NCBI GenBank assembly: GCA_016617855.1 | Contig: JAECUM010016761.1 | Coordinates: 1 to 64,000, forward strand | Direction of reading: 5' to 3' | DNA from: Megalonaias nervosa | Taxonomy: Eukaryota; Mollusca; Bivalvia; Unionida; Unionidae | DNA: 64,000 bases | Part shown: piece by piece, positions 11,316 through 21,240 of the stretch | Position numbering within the stretch: position 1 is the first letter of the stretch | Layout of the letters: each line of letters starts with the position of its first letter | Notes under the pieces: generated by a model | Databases searched by the model: none | Told to the model about the DNA's origin: nothing | The model's input: only the letters and a program-made list of their open reading frames with translations | Translations under genes and position numbers: made by a program

Positions 11316-11702
11316 TTAGACAAAAATTTTCTTTATACCTTCACCTGAGACAGCCTTTTCCATTGCACCAGATATTGCGCCAGATGCTGCTGCTAACCCT
11401 AATGTACCAAGTACTGGCAAAATTTTAGGTATTAGTGTTTTGGCCATAACAGATAATGCCGGCCCAAAGAAACCACCTTGTTTTGCCATTGCAGTTATTT
11501 GTGCAGTACTCAAATTTAACACAAAAGGTTTTCCGCGATTATACTTGTTTATTTGTTGTTTGGTTAACATTAATTTTGCTAAAGCACCTTTGTCACCATA
11601 TTTTATTTTTAATGATACCGGCTGTTGATTAGCAACAGATTGTCGAAGTTTTTTAACTTGACCATCAGTCAGATATATTTTTTTTACAATATATTTTGTC
11701 AT
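11316..11702 (-). CDS. Basic/hydrophobic small virion-type protein (element A, open)
   Basis: About 129 codons, open throughout. It starts MTKYIVKKIYLTDGQVKKL; this Met is preferred over the one 9 codons upstream because the B copy begins at the same place (42,642). The N-terminal half is basic and helical (QQINKYNRGKPFVLNL). The C-terminal half is hydrophobic (KILPVLGTLGLAAASGAISG) and could insert in a membrane. It lies between the capsid and protease genes. Function unknown; a minor capsid or membrane-lytic role is a guess from position and composition. Confidence 0.65.
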   Translation of the reverse strand: MTKYIVKKIYLTDGQVKKLRQSVANQQPVSLKIKYGDKGALAKLMLTKQQINKYNRGKPFVLNLSTAQITAMAKQGGFFGPALSVMAKTLIPKILPVLGTLGLAAASGAISGAMEKAVSGEGIKKIFV

Positions 11703-11787
11703 TATATAACGATTACAGATTAAACTCAAACTTAGACTGACATTTTACCTCCGACAGAGTCAATTGTAACAAATCAATCGCTGATCA

Positions 11788-13223
11788 CTAATGCATATAC
11801 GTACAGCTGTGCTGCTGGAACTGCTCTGAGTGTCCAGGTGATTCAATATCAGCTGTCGAGTCGATAGCTCTCTCGCTATGTTTACTAACATCAAAATAAA
11901 ATATCGGATAATGTGTACAAAAATCCTCTACTGATATCTGAGATCCATCTCCAACATCCTGATATGTTTGCACTGCATCGAGCAGGTACATGTACAGTCT
12001 AGTAATATTTTTATTAGCATCATCTGCAAAATTGAATTCTATTGCTTGTTCCGGATACTGTTTAGAGTTGAGTCTGGCATGTATTCGTCTAACATCACCG
12101 TTATCAAATATTGCATTATTTTTTTGTTGGTTACCATGTCGTGCTTGTTGTTGAAATACAACAAACAATTGCCGCTTGACTTTGTAACGCGCCATGTGTA
12201 GTCGGTGGCATTTGGAACATCTGTTTGATATATTTTATGTTGCTGAAAATAAATTCTGTTTGTGTGTTTTTTAAGTATACTGTTTAATTCTGCTGTTTTT
12301 GTGATTGATGGCATTATTCGTGGCATCCATAGTGCAAGTTTGTTTATGAGAAACTGCACCGCACTCCGCCAGATCGAAGTAGGCAGTCACCCTGTTCTGC
12401 TCGAGCTGAGATCAATGTATGTTTATCTCCATGATCTACTTTATTGTAGTCCCTGCAAAATCCAAATATTGTACTTAACGGTAGCATCATTATAATTTGA
12501 TGTGATTCTGCTGCAAGTGCTTTTCTCATAGCATAACCCTCATTGTAACATATATTTCTTATGCTAATTGCCCCGTTAACTAAATTTAACATTGCAGTGC
12601 TGTCTGCAGCTGCACCTGGTGGTGTTATACCAAGATTATTACAAGCTGCTATAAGTGACAATCTTGCAGTGTCTGCGTTAGCGGCTGCAGCTGGTGGGTC
12701 TATATCAAAATTGACAGCATTAGTGATAAGAAAATTTCTTACATTTGCAGCATCTGCAGCGGCATCAGTTCCAGATGCTAATGTTCCTTTTGAAATAAAT
12801 TCTCCAGATACGGCTAAACCAATTCCAATATCTTCAAACCACATCATATTAGTTGCAGTTGATCTTGAGTAACCATCGGAAAACGAAATAATATTTAAGA
12901 TTGTGCTTGCAACTTGTAGGTGACTTCAAATATATTCCACTGTTTGATTAGCTGGTTGATATCGAGCACTTTTAAATAAACTCCAGCCATTATTTATAAG
13001 TGCAATTTCTGTGTTAGCTGCAATTGCGACAGGTGGATTAGCTGTCATGATCTGGCCACGAACTTCCAACATTGCTTTGTGAGGCAGCAGAAATACATCC
13101 TTGTCTCGTGTGTTAAATATTCTAACACCAGCTTTATTTGGTTCATTAGAATTACTCAAATTCTGTTACTGTGTTGTTGGTGTCATAAGGTTCTGCTAAA
13201 TCAAGATAATTTTTATCAGACAT
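11788..13223 (-). pseudogene. Major capsid protein, double jelly-roll type (element A)
   Basis: Position, length (about 480 codons) and colinearity with the B copy (41,146) identify the Polinton-type major capsid protein. Readable blocks are MSDKNYLDLAEPYD (start), KDVFLLPHKAMLEVRG, the Ala-rich block at 12,450-12,847, STIFGFCRDYNKV, and DANKNITRLYMYLLDAVQTYQD near the end. At least four frame changes and early stops break it, and the C-terminal tail of B (about 40 residues) is replaced by unrelated sequence. Confidence 0.75.
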
Positions 13224-13300
13224 TATTTTAATGTTTACATAAAATTTGGTGTTGTTGCCTTAGTTATTAATTTTTGTATAATCTGCTCTCCTTAAGGTGA

Positions 13301-13603
13301 TTAAAGTTTTTTTGTTGTTGCTATCATTGAACGTTTAGTTTCCGCTGTTGGTGCGATTTCTGATATAACTTGTTTTATATCCAATCCACGTTGTGGATCA
13401 CCTTTAATTTTATCAGCTATTTTTTGTACCACCGCAGTTCCAGCATCAAATACAGCCCCAGTTGGAAAGGCTTTTGATGCGTCAAGTGCAATTGGTGCAA
13501 GTTTATTCGCTATTCCCAGAGCATTTTCAATAATTTTAGTAAATATATTTCCTAAAAATCCTCCAACTATTTTTCTCCTATAAACTTTTTTTCTCTGTTT
13601 CAT
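13301..13603 (-). CDS. Small basic protein with hydrophobic segment (element A, open)
   Basis: 100 residues, open reading. A very basic start (MKQRKKVYRRK) is followed by GGFLGNIFTKIIENALGIANK, an amphipathic-looking segment, then an Ala-rich middle and a basic end. The B copy at 40,694 matches in the start, the IAP motif and the end. It lies between capsid and penton genes. It resembles in layout the membrane-lytic/core proteins of adenovirus-like virions, but I do not recognise it as a named family. Confidence 0.6.
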   Translation of the reverse strand: MKQRKKVYRRKIVGGFLGNIFTKIIENALGIANKLAPIALDASKAFPTGAVFDAGTAVVQKIADKIKGDPQRGLDIKQVISEIAPTAETKRSMIATTKKL

Positions 13604-13639
13604 GTTATATCAAGTATGTTGTACAATTTTACGCAATCA

Positions 13640-14349
13640 CTACGTGATTGCACGTAGGTGCAAATACTAAGTAACAACTTCATTATTCCAATCAAGTTGT
13701 TATGCAGATTGATCTGTCAATTGCTTACTTATTTCTGTTATCTGATTTTCAACATTTAACGGATAACAAATAACTTGTCATGGGTTAATTTGCATGAGCG
13801 AACCTGGTTGAACGTCTGGTGAAAAACTGTATATAGTTTTTCCTTTACTTCCTCGGGCTGAGTAAGATCCAGGTGCAGTGGAGCAATTTATTAATATTGT
13901 ATTCACGTCAGTTATATTTACTGGCAGATCATCGTCATACGTGATGGTTTATTCTGTAATTGATCCATATTGTTTATGAGAAAATCCTATCAGCGATGCA
14001 ATACTTGCTGCTGATGAAAAATTGATTAACATATTATTTAATGTTATCCTAACTCGTAAAGTATTATAATTCGGTGTCAGCTCAAAATTGTCTGCGACAC
14101 CATTTACTTTTGTTATTAGCTCCTTTATTGTTTTATTTAGATCAGTGACATTATAAGCTCCTTGTGGAAATGCAAATTCATCATTGACAGCAGCTTTAAC
14201 ATTAGCCATAGAATGCCATGCTGTATGGGAAATTAGTCCAATCTTGTACTGTTTTTCAGTATCAGGTTGTATTGGTTGAATATAATTTACTGAAAAATTT
14301 GCACTCTGCTAGCAGCCATGCTAGAGTCGAGTAATAATGTTATTGACAT
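13640..14349 (-). pseudogene. Penton-like minor capsid protein, single jelly roll (element A)
   Basis: The start MSITLLLDSS matches B's MSLTSTT. The central open block reads FPQGAYNVTDLNKTIKELI, DNFELTPNYNTLRVRITL and SIASLIGFSHKQYG, and a C-terminal NVENQITEISKQLTD block lies in another frame. Polinton penton genes have this order of motifs ('I-P-x-G-x-Y-x-x-x-x-L-N' and the terminal 'x-N-I-x-x-x-L-x-D'). Frame breaks occur on both sides of the central block. Confidence 0.65.
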
Positions 14350-14365
14350 TTCTGTTTATTATATT

Positions 14366-15541
14366 TTTTTATAAGATTAAGTCGCGATGTAAAATTTCAT
14401 ATTCGTGAGATGTTAATAAATTTTCTGATCTCAGATGATCAAGTATATCAATTATCTCATCATCAATTTCAACACCAACATTTCCAGCCTCTTTTGATAA
14501 TATTAATAGCATTAATCTGCCTATCATTTCGGCTACTGATGTATATATTTTTACTCCGGTTCCAGTTTTTTTTAACCTTTCAGTAAGTTCATCTTGATTA
14601 TCTACCAACCGACTTAATTCAGTTTGTCTGTCAATAGGATTTGCATGTCCTTTGGGATAACCGTATTAGCTTTCATATGTGTTTCATCTATATTTTTGCC
14701 TCAGTACCCAAACCACTATTATGATGACTATGGTACTGTTTATTTTTTTTATGTTACGAATAGCTTTGATATAAAGATCGGCAATAATACCTTGCCGATA
14801 TTGTTCAATACTGCTGTGGTAGTTTTCATTTTCCAGCTTTACATTGTCAAGATGTTTCTTACTTTCTTCTATTATTTCTAATTTACTAATATTTTCTTCA
14901 ACGTCGTACTCGGTTTTGCTAATATCTCGTACTCTTACACCTTTAAAATTGTATTTTTCGTTAAACGAATCATGCTCAGAATCTTTTATTTTACCATTTA
15001 TATTTTCTAGAGTATCTTCAGATCTTTGCGCTTCTTGAGCATCTAATCCATGCTCTTTTTTAAAAGCTTCTCTTTTAGCTTCTTCTTTGCACATATGTTC
15101 CAGCTTTTTTTTAACTGGATCAATTAGTGTTACTTCTTTTAATCTTTGTTCAAATGCAAGTGGATTATTCATCAGTCGTCTTAGTTCAGCTTGTTTATCA
15201 GCATTATCATCAATATGTTTTACAAGATCTCTAGCCAATCTTACTCTTTCCTCATCAGATCTTCTAATAATTTTTGCAGCAGCAGCTTCTTGTTGTTCTT
15301 TAACTAATCTGACTAAACATTTTTCCTGCAATTTTTTAAGTTCTTTTTCTGATAACGGTTTAGTTTCAGGTTGTTTTCCAAATAGCACCTCAGTAACTGG
15401 TTTAAGAGCTTCAGCTGTTGCTTCTGCGGAAACTATCTGTCCACGTCAGGCTTGCTGTACTTTTTGGTTAAATTCTGCTTGAGACTGAGCAAGTTTTTTT
15501 AAATCTTCTATATGTTTTCTATACTTTGATCATTTATCCAT
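14366..15541 (-). pseudogene. Long coiled-coil protein (element A)
   Basis: A gene of about 390 codons. It starts at an ATG at 15,541 followed soon by a stop, then an open Lys/Glu/Ala-rich heptad region (14,684-15,388; KELKKLQEKCLVRLVKEQQ), then a C-terminal domain (14,369-14,608; EIIDILDHL, LTSHEYEILHRDLI). In element B the corresponding blocks run on in one direction to the same 'SDEYEILHRDLI' end, so I treat them as one gene. The high charge and long helix suggest a scaffold or tegument-like protein; function unknown. Confidence 0.55.
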
Positions 15542-15542
15542 A

Positions 15543-15760
15543 TTATATCAAAGATGTTTGATAAAACTTACTGCAGATAGCTGCCAATACAACAGCGAAA
15601 CCTGTAAGTTTATCGAATAAGTAAAAGTTATATTTATCTTTTGTTGCTTTATGATACAGTTCGATAAATTTATCTTTGATTACATCACCGCACTGCTCGT
15701 TTGCAGTATTTCTAACGTCAACGTTGTCCAATCCTGGAAATAATAGAAAACAACCAGTAT
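15543..15760 (-). pseudogene. Packaging ATPase, C-terminal remnant (element A)
   Basis: Residues corresponding to the last 90 or so of the B ATPase remain (CFLLFPGLDNVDVRNTANEQ and ELYHKATKDKYNFYLF). The Walker A and B portions are missing, because the start of the fibre-like gene lies only 50 bp further on. An internal deletion of about 400 bp relative to B therefore removed the ATP-binding core. Confidence 0.7.
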
Positions 15761-15809
15761 TTCGCTGAATAAATCTTTCAGCATTATAAAAATAATAAAT
15801 AAATAAATA

Positions 15810-17057
15810 ATGAGCTATTATACAAAATTTGGAACAACATTAGGAAATTCATCGGCTGTAAGTACAGTAACAAACGGTAATGTTGACTTATCAGGTTACC
15901 TAAAAAAACTGGCAACACAATAACAGGAAACCTGTCTATGTCAAATCAATGAGTACTTGGTTTAGAAACGGCGTATCCACCAATAAATGTCGCTAATACA
16001 CAAGCTGTTAGTTATGCACAACTTAAATCTGTCGACGACAACAAACTCGACAAGACTGGAGGAATTTTAAGAGGTGACTTAGATATGTCAGGGAAAAAAA
16101 ATTTAAATTTGGAGACCAGATATCCACCAGCAAACTTAAATCAAACCCAAGCGGTAAGTTGAAGTATGTTGATAATAACAAACTTGATAAAACCAGTGGA
16201 ACAATTACAGGTATATTAACATGTCAGGTCGACGAGTGTTAGGTTTAGAAACTGTGTATCCGGTATCAGATTTAATACAGGCGGTAAGTTATGTGCAACT
16301 AAAATCTGTTGACAATAATAAACTTAACAAAGCCGGTGACACAATGACAGGTAACCTGTCTATGTCAAATTAAAAAATAACTGGATTACCAACAACCTCG
16401 CCACCAGCTGAAACTGATGCTGTTAGTTACACTCAGTTAAAAGTAGTGCTGAACCTGTATTTGAGACAATCCGGCGGAGCAATGACAGGCAATATAAACA
16501 TGAGAAATAATAAAATAACTACAACATATGTTCCAGTGAATCGTAATGATCTGACAAATAAAGCATATGTTGATAATATATCTGGTGGTTTAAAACTAAC
16601 CAAAAACAATGTTGGGTATATTCCAACACTTTTTAAGGCAACTGATAATCGAGTTGGGTTTGAGGTAAGTGTATCATCATATTATCCTGAAAATTATCCT
16701 CATTATGCTTTCTCTGATAAACATAAGTGGATGACAAACGGAGAAGTTGAAAATTTTTGGATCAAAATTAAATGTCCCACTGCAGTTGCTATTTGGCAAT
16801 TTCATTTGCAAGGTCAATTAAACCCTAGTGTTGGCTGAATTTATAATTGGCGGTTTAAGGGATCAAATGATGATATCAACTGTACGACATTGTATAGTAC
16901 AGAAAATACGTATATTACAACAACACAATATTTTACAACACCAATAGAAAAAACTGTTAACAAGTACTTGTATTTTCTATTTTATGTTGTTGCTGCTGAA
17001 CATCCGTTTCCAGGACTGACAGCATTTCAAATATACACACTCGATGATCAGGTATGA
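15810..17057 (+). pseudogene. Phage-tail-fibre-like repeat protein (element A)
   Basis: Begins MSYYTKFGTTL, the same start as the B copy (38,057). Four to five diverged repeats of about 41 residues follow, with the pattern 'KTGxTxTGNLxMS...GLETxYPP...TQAVSYxQLK'. The last repeats are open (16,446-16,838; AMTGNINMRNNKIT). The C-terminal part (from KLTKNNVGYIP) looks like a beta-rich head. 'TMTGNLxMxxNKIxxL' repeats are typical of phage tail fibres, which trimerise and bind receptors, so a spike or attachment role is likely (inference). Several frame breaks occur in the repeat region. Confidence 0.7.
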
Positions 17058-17095
17058 TCATTGTGATCAAATTTAATCTGATATTGTGTAACAAA

Positions 17096-18003
17096 ATGTC
17101 AACACAATGGTTTTCAGAAGTTGCGAGAGAATTTTATGATAATATTTTTGATCCTAAAATAGATGTTGGGGATGATTCTCTAGCAGCACGTGTAATAAAT
17201 ATCAGAAAAAAATTTTCAATTCCAATGATAAACTCTCCATTGTCAGAAGAAGAAACAAATTTTGTTTGTGTTATGCATATGCGAGGACCACAACTGAAAG
17301 AAGCAATAGAAAACTTTGATGTGGTAAGCAGATACTGTCATCCTGATGATTGTCTAGAAGAACATAAACAAGTTGAAATCATACTGAAAAAATATTGCTC
17401 GAGCTTGATTTTGGAAATTTAGATTTGATAATAAAATCGAACTTAATAAAAGAACGAGCTTACGGTGAAAGAGATGATCTAAAAAAACTAGTAAACGATA
17501 GCCATGATAGCCATGATAGTCTCAACAGACTAGTGGAATCTGGGATAATAGGAATAAAAAGAAACAAGAAGTTATACAATAGTTTTTCAAAATGAGAAAT
17601 TTTTAAGTATCTCGGCATGTACTACCACGACAAAGAAACCTTAATTAAAATCGTTACTATGACATCGGATACGGAGTTAATTATTAAAGTATATGCAAAC
17701 GCAATTTTGCCAATGATATATATAAAAGACCCAGAATTTGATCCGATTATTGTTGACAGGTCTCTAAAGATAATGAAAAATTTTGATGATGAAATTAGTG
17801 ATCTTAATAATATTGAGCGAGAAAGGTTTTTTATAAAATCGGTCAAACAGATTTGATAGAAAAGTCTGATTGTTATTATGACATAGGTGAAGCAGATGAT
17901 ATTCCATTTCCATCGATCAAGCGCTCTAGACAATTGTCATTACAAAATTATTACAATGAAATCGAGAAAATATTCACAAAACCATATGAAAAAGTAATGT
18001 AAT
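17096..18003 (+). pseudogene. Unknown helical protein 1 (element A)
   Basis: I do not recognise the family. The start MSTQWFSEVAREFYDNIFDP is chosen because the B copy starts at the same place with MSEPAIITVAREFHDKIF. About 300 codons are mostly helical and acidic, with FVCVMHMRGPQLK and MYYHDKETLIKIV conserved between A and B, ending PYEKVM. Frame breaks lie near 17,395, 17,595 and 17,856. A short in-gene direct repeat (gatagccat, 17,500-17,520) expands SHDSHDS. It follows the fibre-like gene by 38 bp, so the two probably share a transcript. Confidence 0.55.
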
Positions 18004-18004
18004 A

Positions 18005-18403
18005 AGTAGCTTCTGCTATTGGTCTTCTTACAATTGAACTAGATAAGCTTAAAAAATTAATGCTAGCAAATTTCGTGGTCGCATACACAATTATCAGACA
18101 ACATTTTGTTCTCAAAAATTTCATGTTAGATCAAATAAGCTTGGTATTAGGGTATATTGATGAAACAGAAAGTGATTACAGTAATTTGGTGAACGAAAAA
18201 AATTTGTACAGATTTGAAGTATTAGACATGTTTGATTCATACACTTGGTTAAAGAAAAATTAGGTTCTAACAGATAAACGATATGATGATACTTCTTCAG
18301 ATGTTTATGACAAGTACAGAACTTTTATTGCTGATCCTAAAAATAATAAATTTTGTGAGTTTCTTGATTCGATTGTTGGTACTAGGACTTTTGTTTTTGT
18401 ATA
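18005..18403 (+). pseudogene. Unknown protein 2 (element A only)
   Basis: About 130 codons with one internal stop: LANFVVAYTIIRQHFVLKNF, LVLGYIDETESDYSNL, then DKYRTFIADPKNNKFCEFLDS. Family not recognised. It sits between unknown proteins 1 and 3. In element B the flanking genes are adjacent and this gene is absent, so it was either deleted in B or acquired in A. Confidence 0.45.
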
Positions 18404-18416
18404 AAAAGATTGTATA

Positions 18417-18901
18417 ATGAAACAACAGATTGTCAATTTCAATGATATTTCAGAAGATATTCCAAAACAAGGTGTTCATGCACTAATGCATTATTACAAA
18501 TTTTATCATAAAAACCTCTAGTGTGTAAAATAATGTTATAAGTGTTATAGTAGAATACTTCGAGTAATAACATATTTGCCACTGCTAATGACCAGTTGTG
18601 GTATAATTTCAAGTGGGGCATCATTAAATCCGTTTTTGTTAATAATATCAGTTGTTGGTGTTTCTCTTTCAACAGCTTGTAAGAAAATTGAACCCAGACT
18701 TGAGACTAAAAAAAATTCTTGTAAAACAGCTAGTATCACTTACAGAAAATTACTTGATCAAATACGATCTTATTTGCGAGGCGTAAAATATGATATGGTT
18801 GACTTAATACATGAGTTTTGTATTATTGACAGTAGGTTAACAGATATCTTGCCAATGAGAGTAAGCAAATATGAAAACATCTATGATAAAATGTTATTAT
18901 A
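18417..18901 (+). pseudogene. Unknown protein 3, hydrophobic N-half and helical C-half (element A)
   Basis: Starts MKQQIVNFNDISEDIPKQG, breaks in the middle, then continues open at 18,576-18,901. A hydrophobic Gly/Ser-rich segment (GIISSGASLNPFLLIISVVG) is followed by a basic helical region (TYRKLLDQIRSYLRG) and MRVSKYEN near the end. The B copy (35,404) matches throughout. A membrane-anchored virion or host-interaction protein is possible, but this is a guess. Confidence 0.55.
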
Positions 18902-19084
18902 ATATGACAACCTTGAACCTGCCTTGAAATGTGAAAATGCTAGCCATCACCTCTTTATACTAAATTCAAGAAAATGTTTCACTTACCTTGCTTATACACC
19001 AGCGAATATATCCACAGAAATGACTACAAGGAGGAATCTGGCTGCCTTTTATAGTGTTATAACACCCACACAAAATTTTCCATA

Positions 19085-19310
19085 ATGTTGTTTGAGATTT
19101 CCATTACGTAATCGCTGTGATTTCCATTACAGTTGGAGATTTATATATGTAATTTTCTAAAACAGTTGGGAATTTCTATTACAGTTGGAATTTCCATTAC
19201 GTAATTTTTCTAAAACAGTTTGTTATTTCCATTATGTAATTTTTCCATTACAGTAGGGAATTTCTTAAACAGTTGGGGATTTCCATTACGTAATCACTGG
19301 GGATTTACAA
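19085..19310. repeat. Irregular tandem array of 'TTTCCATTACGTAA' units
   Basis: At least seven copies of a 15-25-bp unit built from 'gttggggatttccattacgtaa', 'attacagttgg' and 'tttctaaaacagtt' occur. The palindrome TTACGTAA recurs three times, with one TTATGTAA variant. It lies 180 bp beyond the broken end of element A. Confidence 0.65.
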
Positions 19311-21212
19311 ATGTATACAAACATCTCCATATATATCGTCCATCTGTTGCCGCAGGTATTCCCAATTGAAAGTATATATGTCAGACTGCATATATCGATT
19401 CATTGTAATTGTTACCTTCTAAGCAGAAACGTGTGAATTCTTACCAGGATAAATGTGATATATACTGACATTAAAAGATAGTAAAAAATTAAATTTTATT
19501 TGTAATCTAATGTCTGTTATAGTAGTAAAACAAAATGAGACCCTTCCCTGACAAATAATTTTTTTTGTCACCTTATTCTGAGCTACAGGTTGGTGAATGT
19601 GAGGGGGAAGGTGGGGTTGGTGAATGACCTCTTTTTTGAGCTAAAACCCTGGTTTGAGTGAGGAATCCTGTATATGTATACTACTGGTACAACTAAATTT
19701 ACAGTAAATAATTAATGGGGCTGTCGCTACCAAAATACTCCTCAAACATATTTGTATGACAAAATTGTTTCTGTTTCCTCCCTTCAGGAGTGTTAACAAT
19801 ATAAGTCATTTATTTTATTTTCTGTTGTATAAGGATCATGAGATTTTGATTTTGAAGTATGGGCAATAGAGACAGAACTCTGTCACCGTCATTTTTCTTT
19901 GTATTTCTGTCATACCTTAATTTCATTTTTGACTGAGTAGAGTGAAGGTTATTTTTGCTACTTTACAAGCATTTAAGAACTTGTATTTGAAATCAAAAAC
20001 ATAGTCCAGATGATTAATCTTGAAATCATCAATTGAAAGTTTCTCTTTTAATAACTTTGCTGATCCTGAGACAGTATGTCCATAAGCTAGTTCACAAGGT
20101 CAAAACCGTATAATTTTTAAAATGATTCCCTAACAGCAAACAACAAATGAATACCCTCATCCCAGACCTTTTCTGTATCAAAGCAATATGACCAAATCAT
20201 TTTCTTCAACAGCAAAGAGTACACTCATCAAACTCCTTTCCTGTATCAAAGCAATAAGATCAAATCTTTTTCTGCAGAGTTTGATGAAATCTTTTCAGAA
20301 CCCCTTAATGTTTAGTGTGATAAGCATACTTCATTACAACTTCTAATGCAGTTATAGAGAGGACATTTTCAATTCTTAGCAAAATACAAAGTTATTCAAG
20401 GGGAAATCTGGACCAGAAAACTATTGAGAGCCTGTTAAATGCAAAGCTTTGATGTCATCAGTGGTCACCCGACAGTAAGCTTGTGAAGGAAAATTAAAAT
20501 GTTAGTGGAAGCTGTGAACTATCAGATAAACAACTCATCCTTTTTCATTAATTGACAATATACTGACTTATATTAATTATTATAACATCAGAATCGAAAT
20601 CCAATTTGTGCACAAAACTGCCTGTTCTATTATGTTTTGAAGAGAATACATATTATGGCAAAAAATGCACTTATTTTGTTTTCAATCCTATTGCGAAATG
20701 TAAAATTTATGCCAATAAAAAATCTACAGTAAATTATTCCACAGACTGAACTTAAAACAAATGAATAATTGTTTACCTTATCCTATATATACAAACTGTC
20801 ACCTGACCTATGTATGATACAGTAGTATTTTTTGGAAAACTTCAGTAACATATATGCAAAATCAGGTTTCTAGAATATTCTCAGTTCATAAATAAAGTTT
20901 GGTCTTGAACTCAAATTGAAGTAAACCTTTTTAAAAAGGACAAAAGCCAGGTAGGCCAGGACTGTGCTCCCACTCACTGAAACAGGTGAAGCATACAATA
21001 TAAATTCACTATTCATAACATCGGCAATCATCTTGATGAAAAAAGATATTAATTACTTTGAAACTTTTCTGCAAAATATGTTTCCAAAACCAGGATTATA
21101 CAGCAGGAATGGTGCAGGGCCAACTTGATTCATTGGAACAACACTATTTGAGGCCTATACAAAGAGAAGAGTCTGAGAGTAGAGAGAAAGAGAATGAATG
21201 GGAATCTCTGAG

Positions 21213-21240
21213 ACACACACACACACACACACACACACAC
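21213..21240. repeat. (AC)n microsatellite
   Basis: About 14 uninterrupted AC dinucleotides. Confidence 0.9.

Larger units (their letters stand above)
10480..18903 (-). mobile_element. Element A: truncated Polinton/adintovirus-like element
   Basis: About 8.4 kb colinear with element B but in the opposite direction. From 15,541 leftward lie the coiled-coil, penton-like, basic, capsid, hydrophobic, protease and PLA2-type genes; from 15,810 rightward lie the fibre-like gene and three unknown genes. It breaks off inside the PLA2-type gene at about 10,480 and at about 18,903 on the other side. No terminal repeats are visible, so the integrase/PolB half and both ends are lost. Nearly all genes carry frame breaks. 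Confidence 0.85.

Noticed and set aside
12561..12872. Plus-strand open frame of 103 codons, Ala-rich
   Set aside because: It is the antisense shadow of the Ala-rich part of the capsid gene in element A.
15087..15482. Plus-strand 131-codon Ser/Leu-rich frame
   Set aside because: Antisense of the coiled-coil gene; composition is the mirror of Lys/Glu codons.
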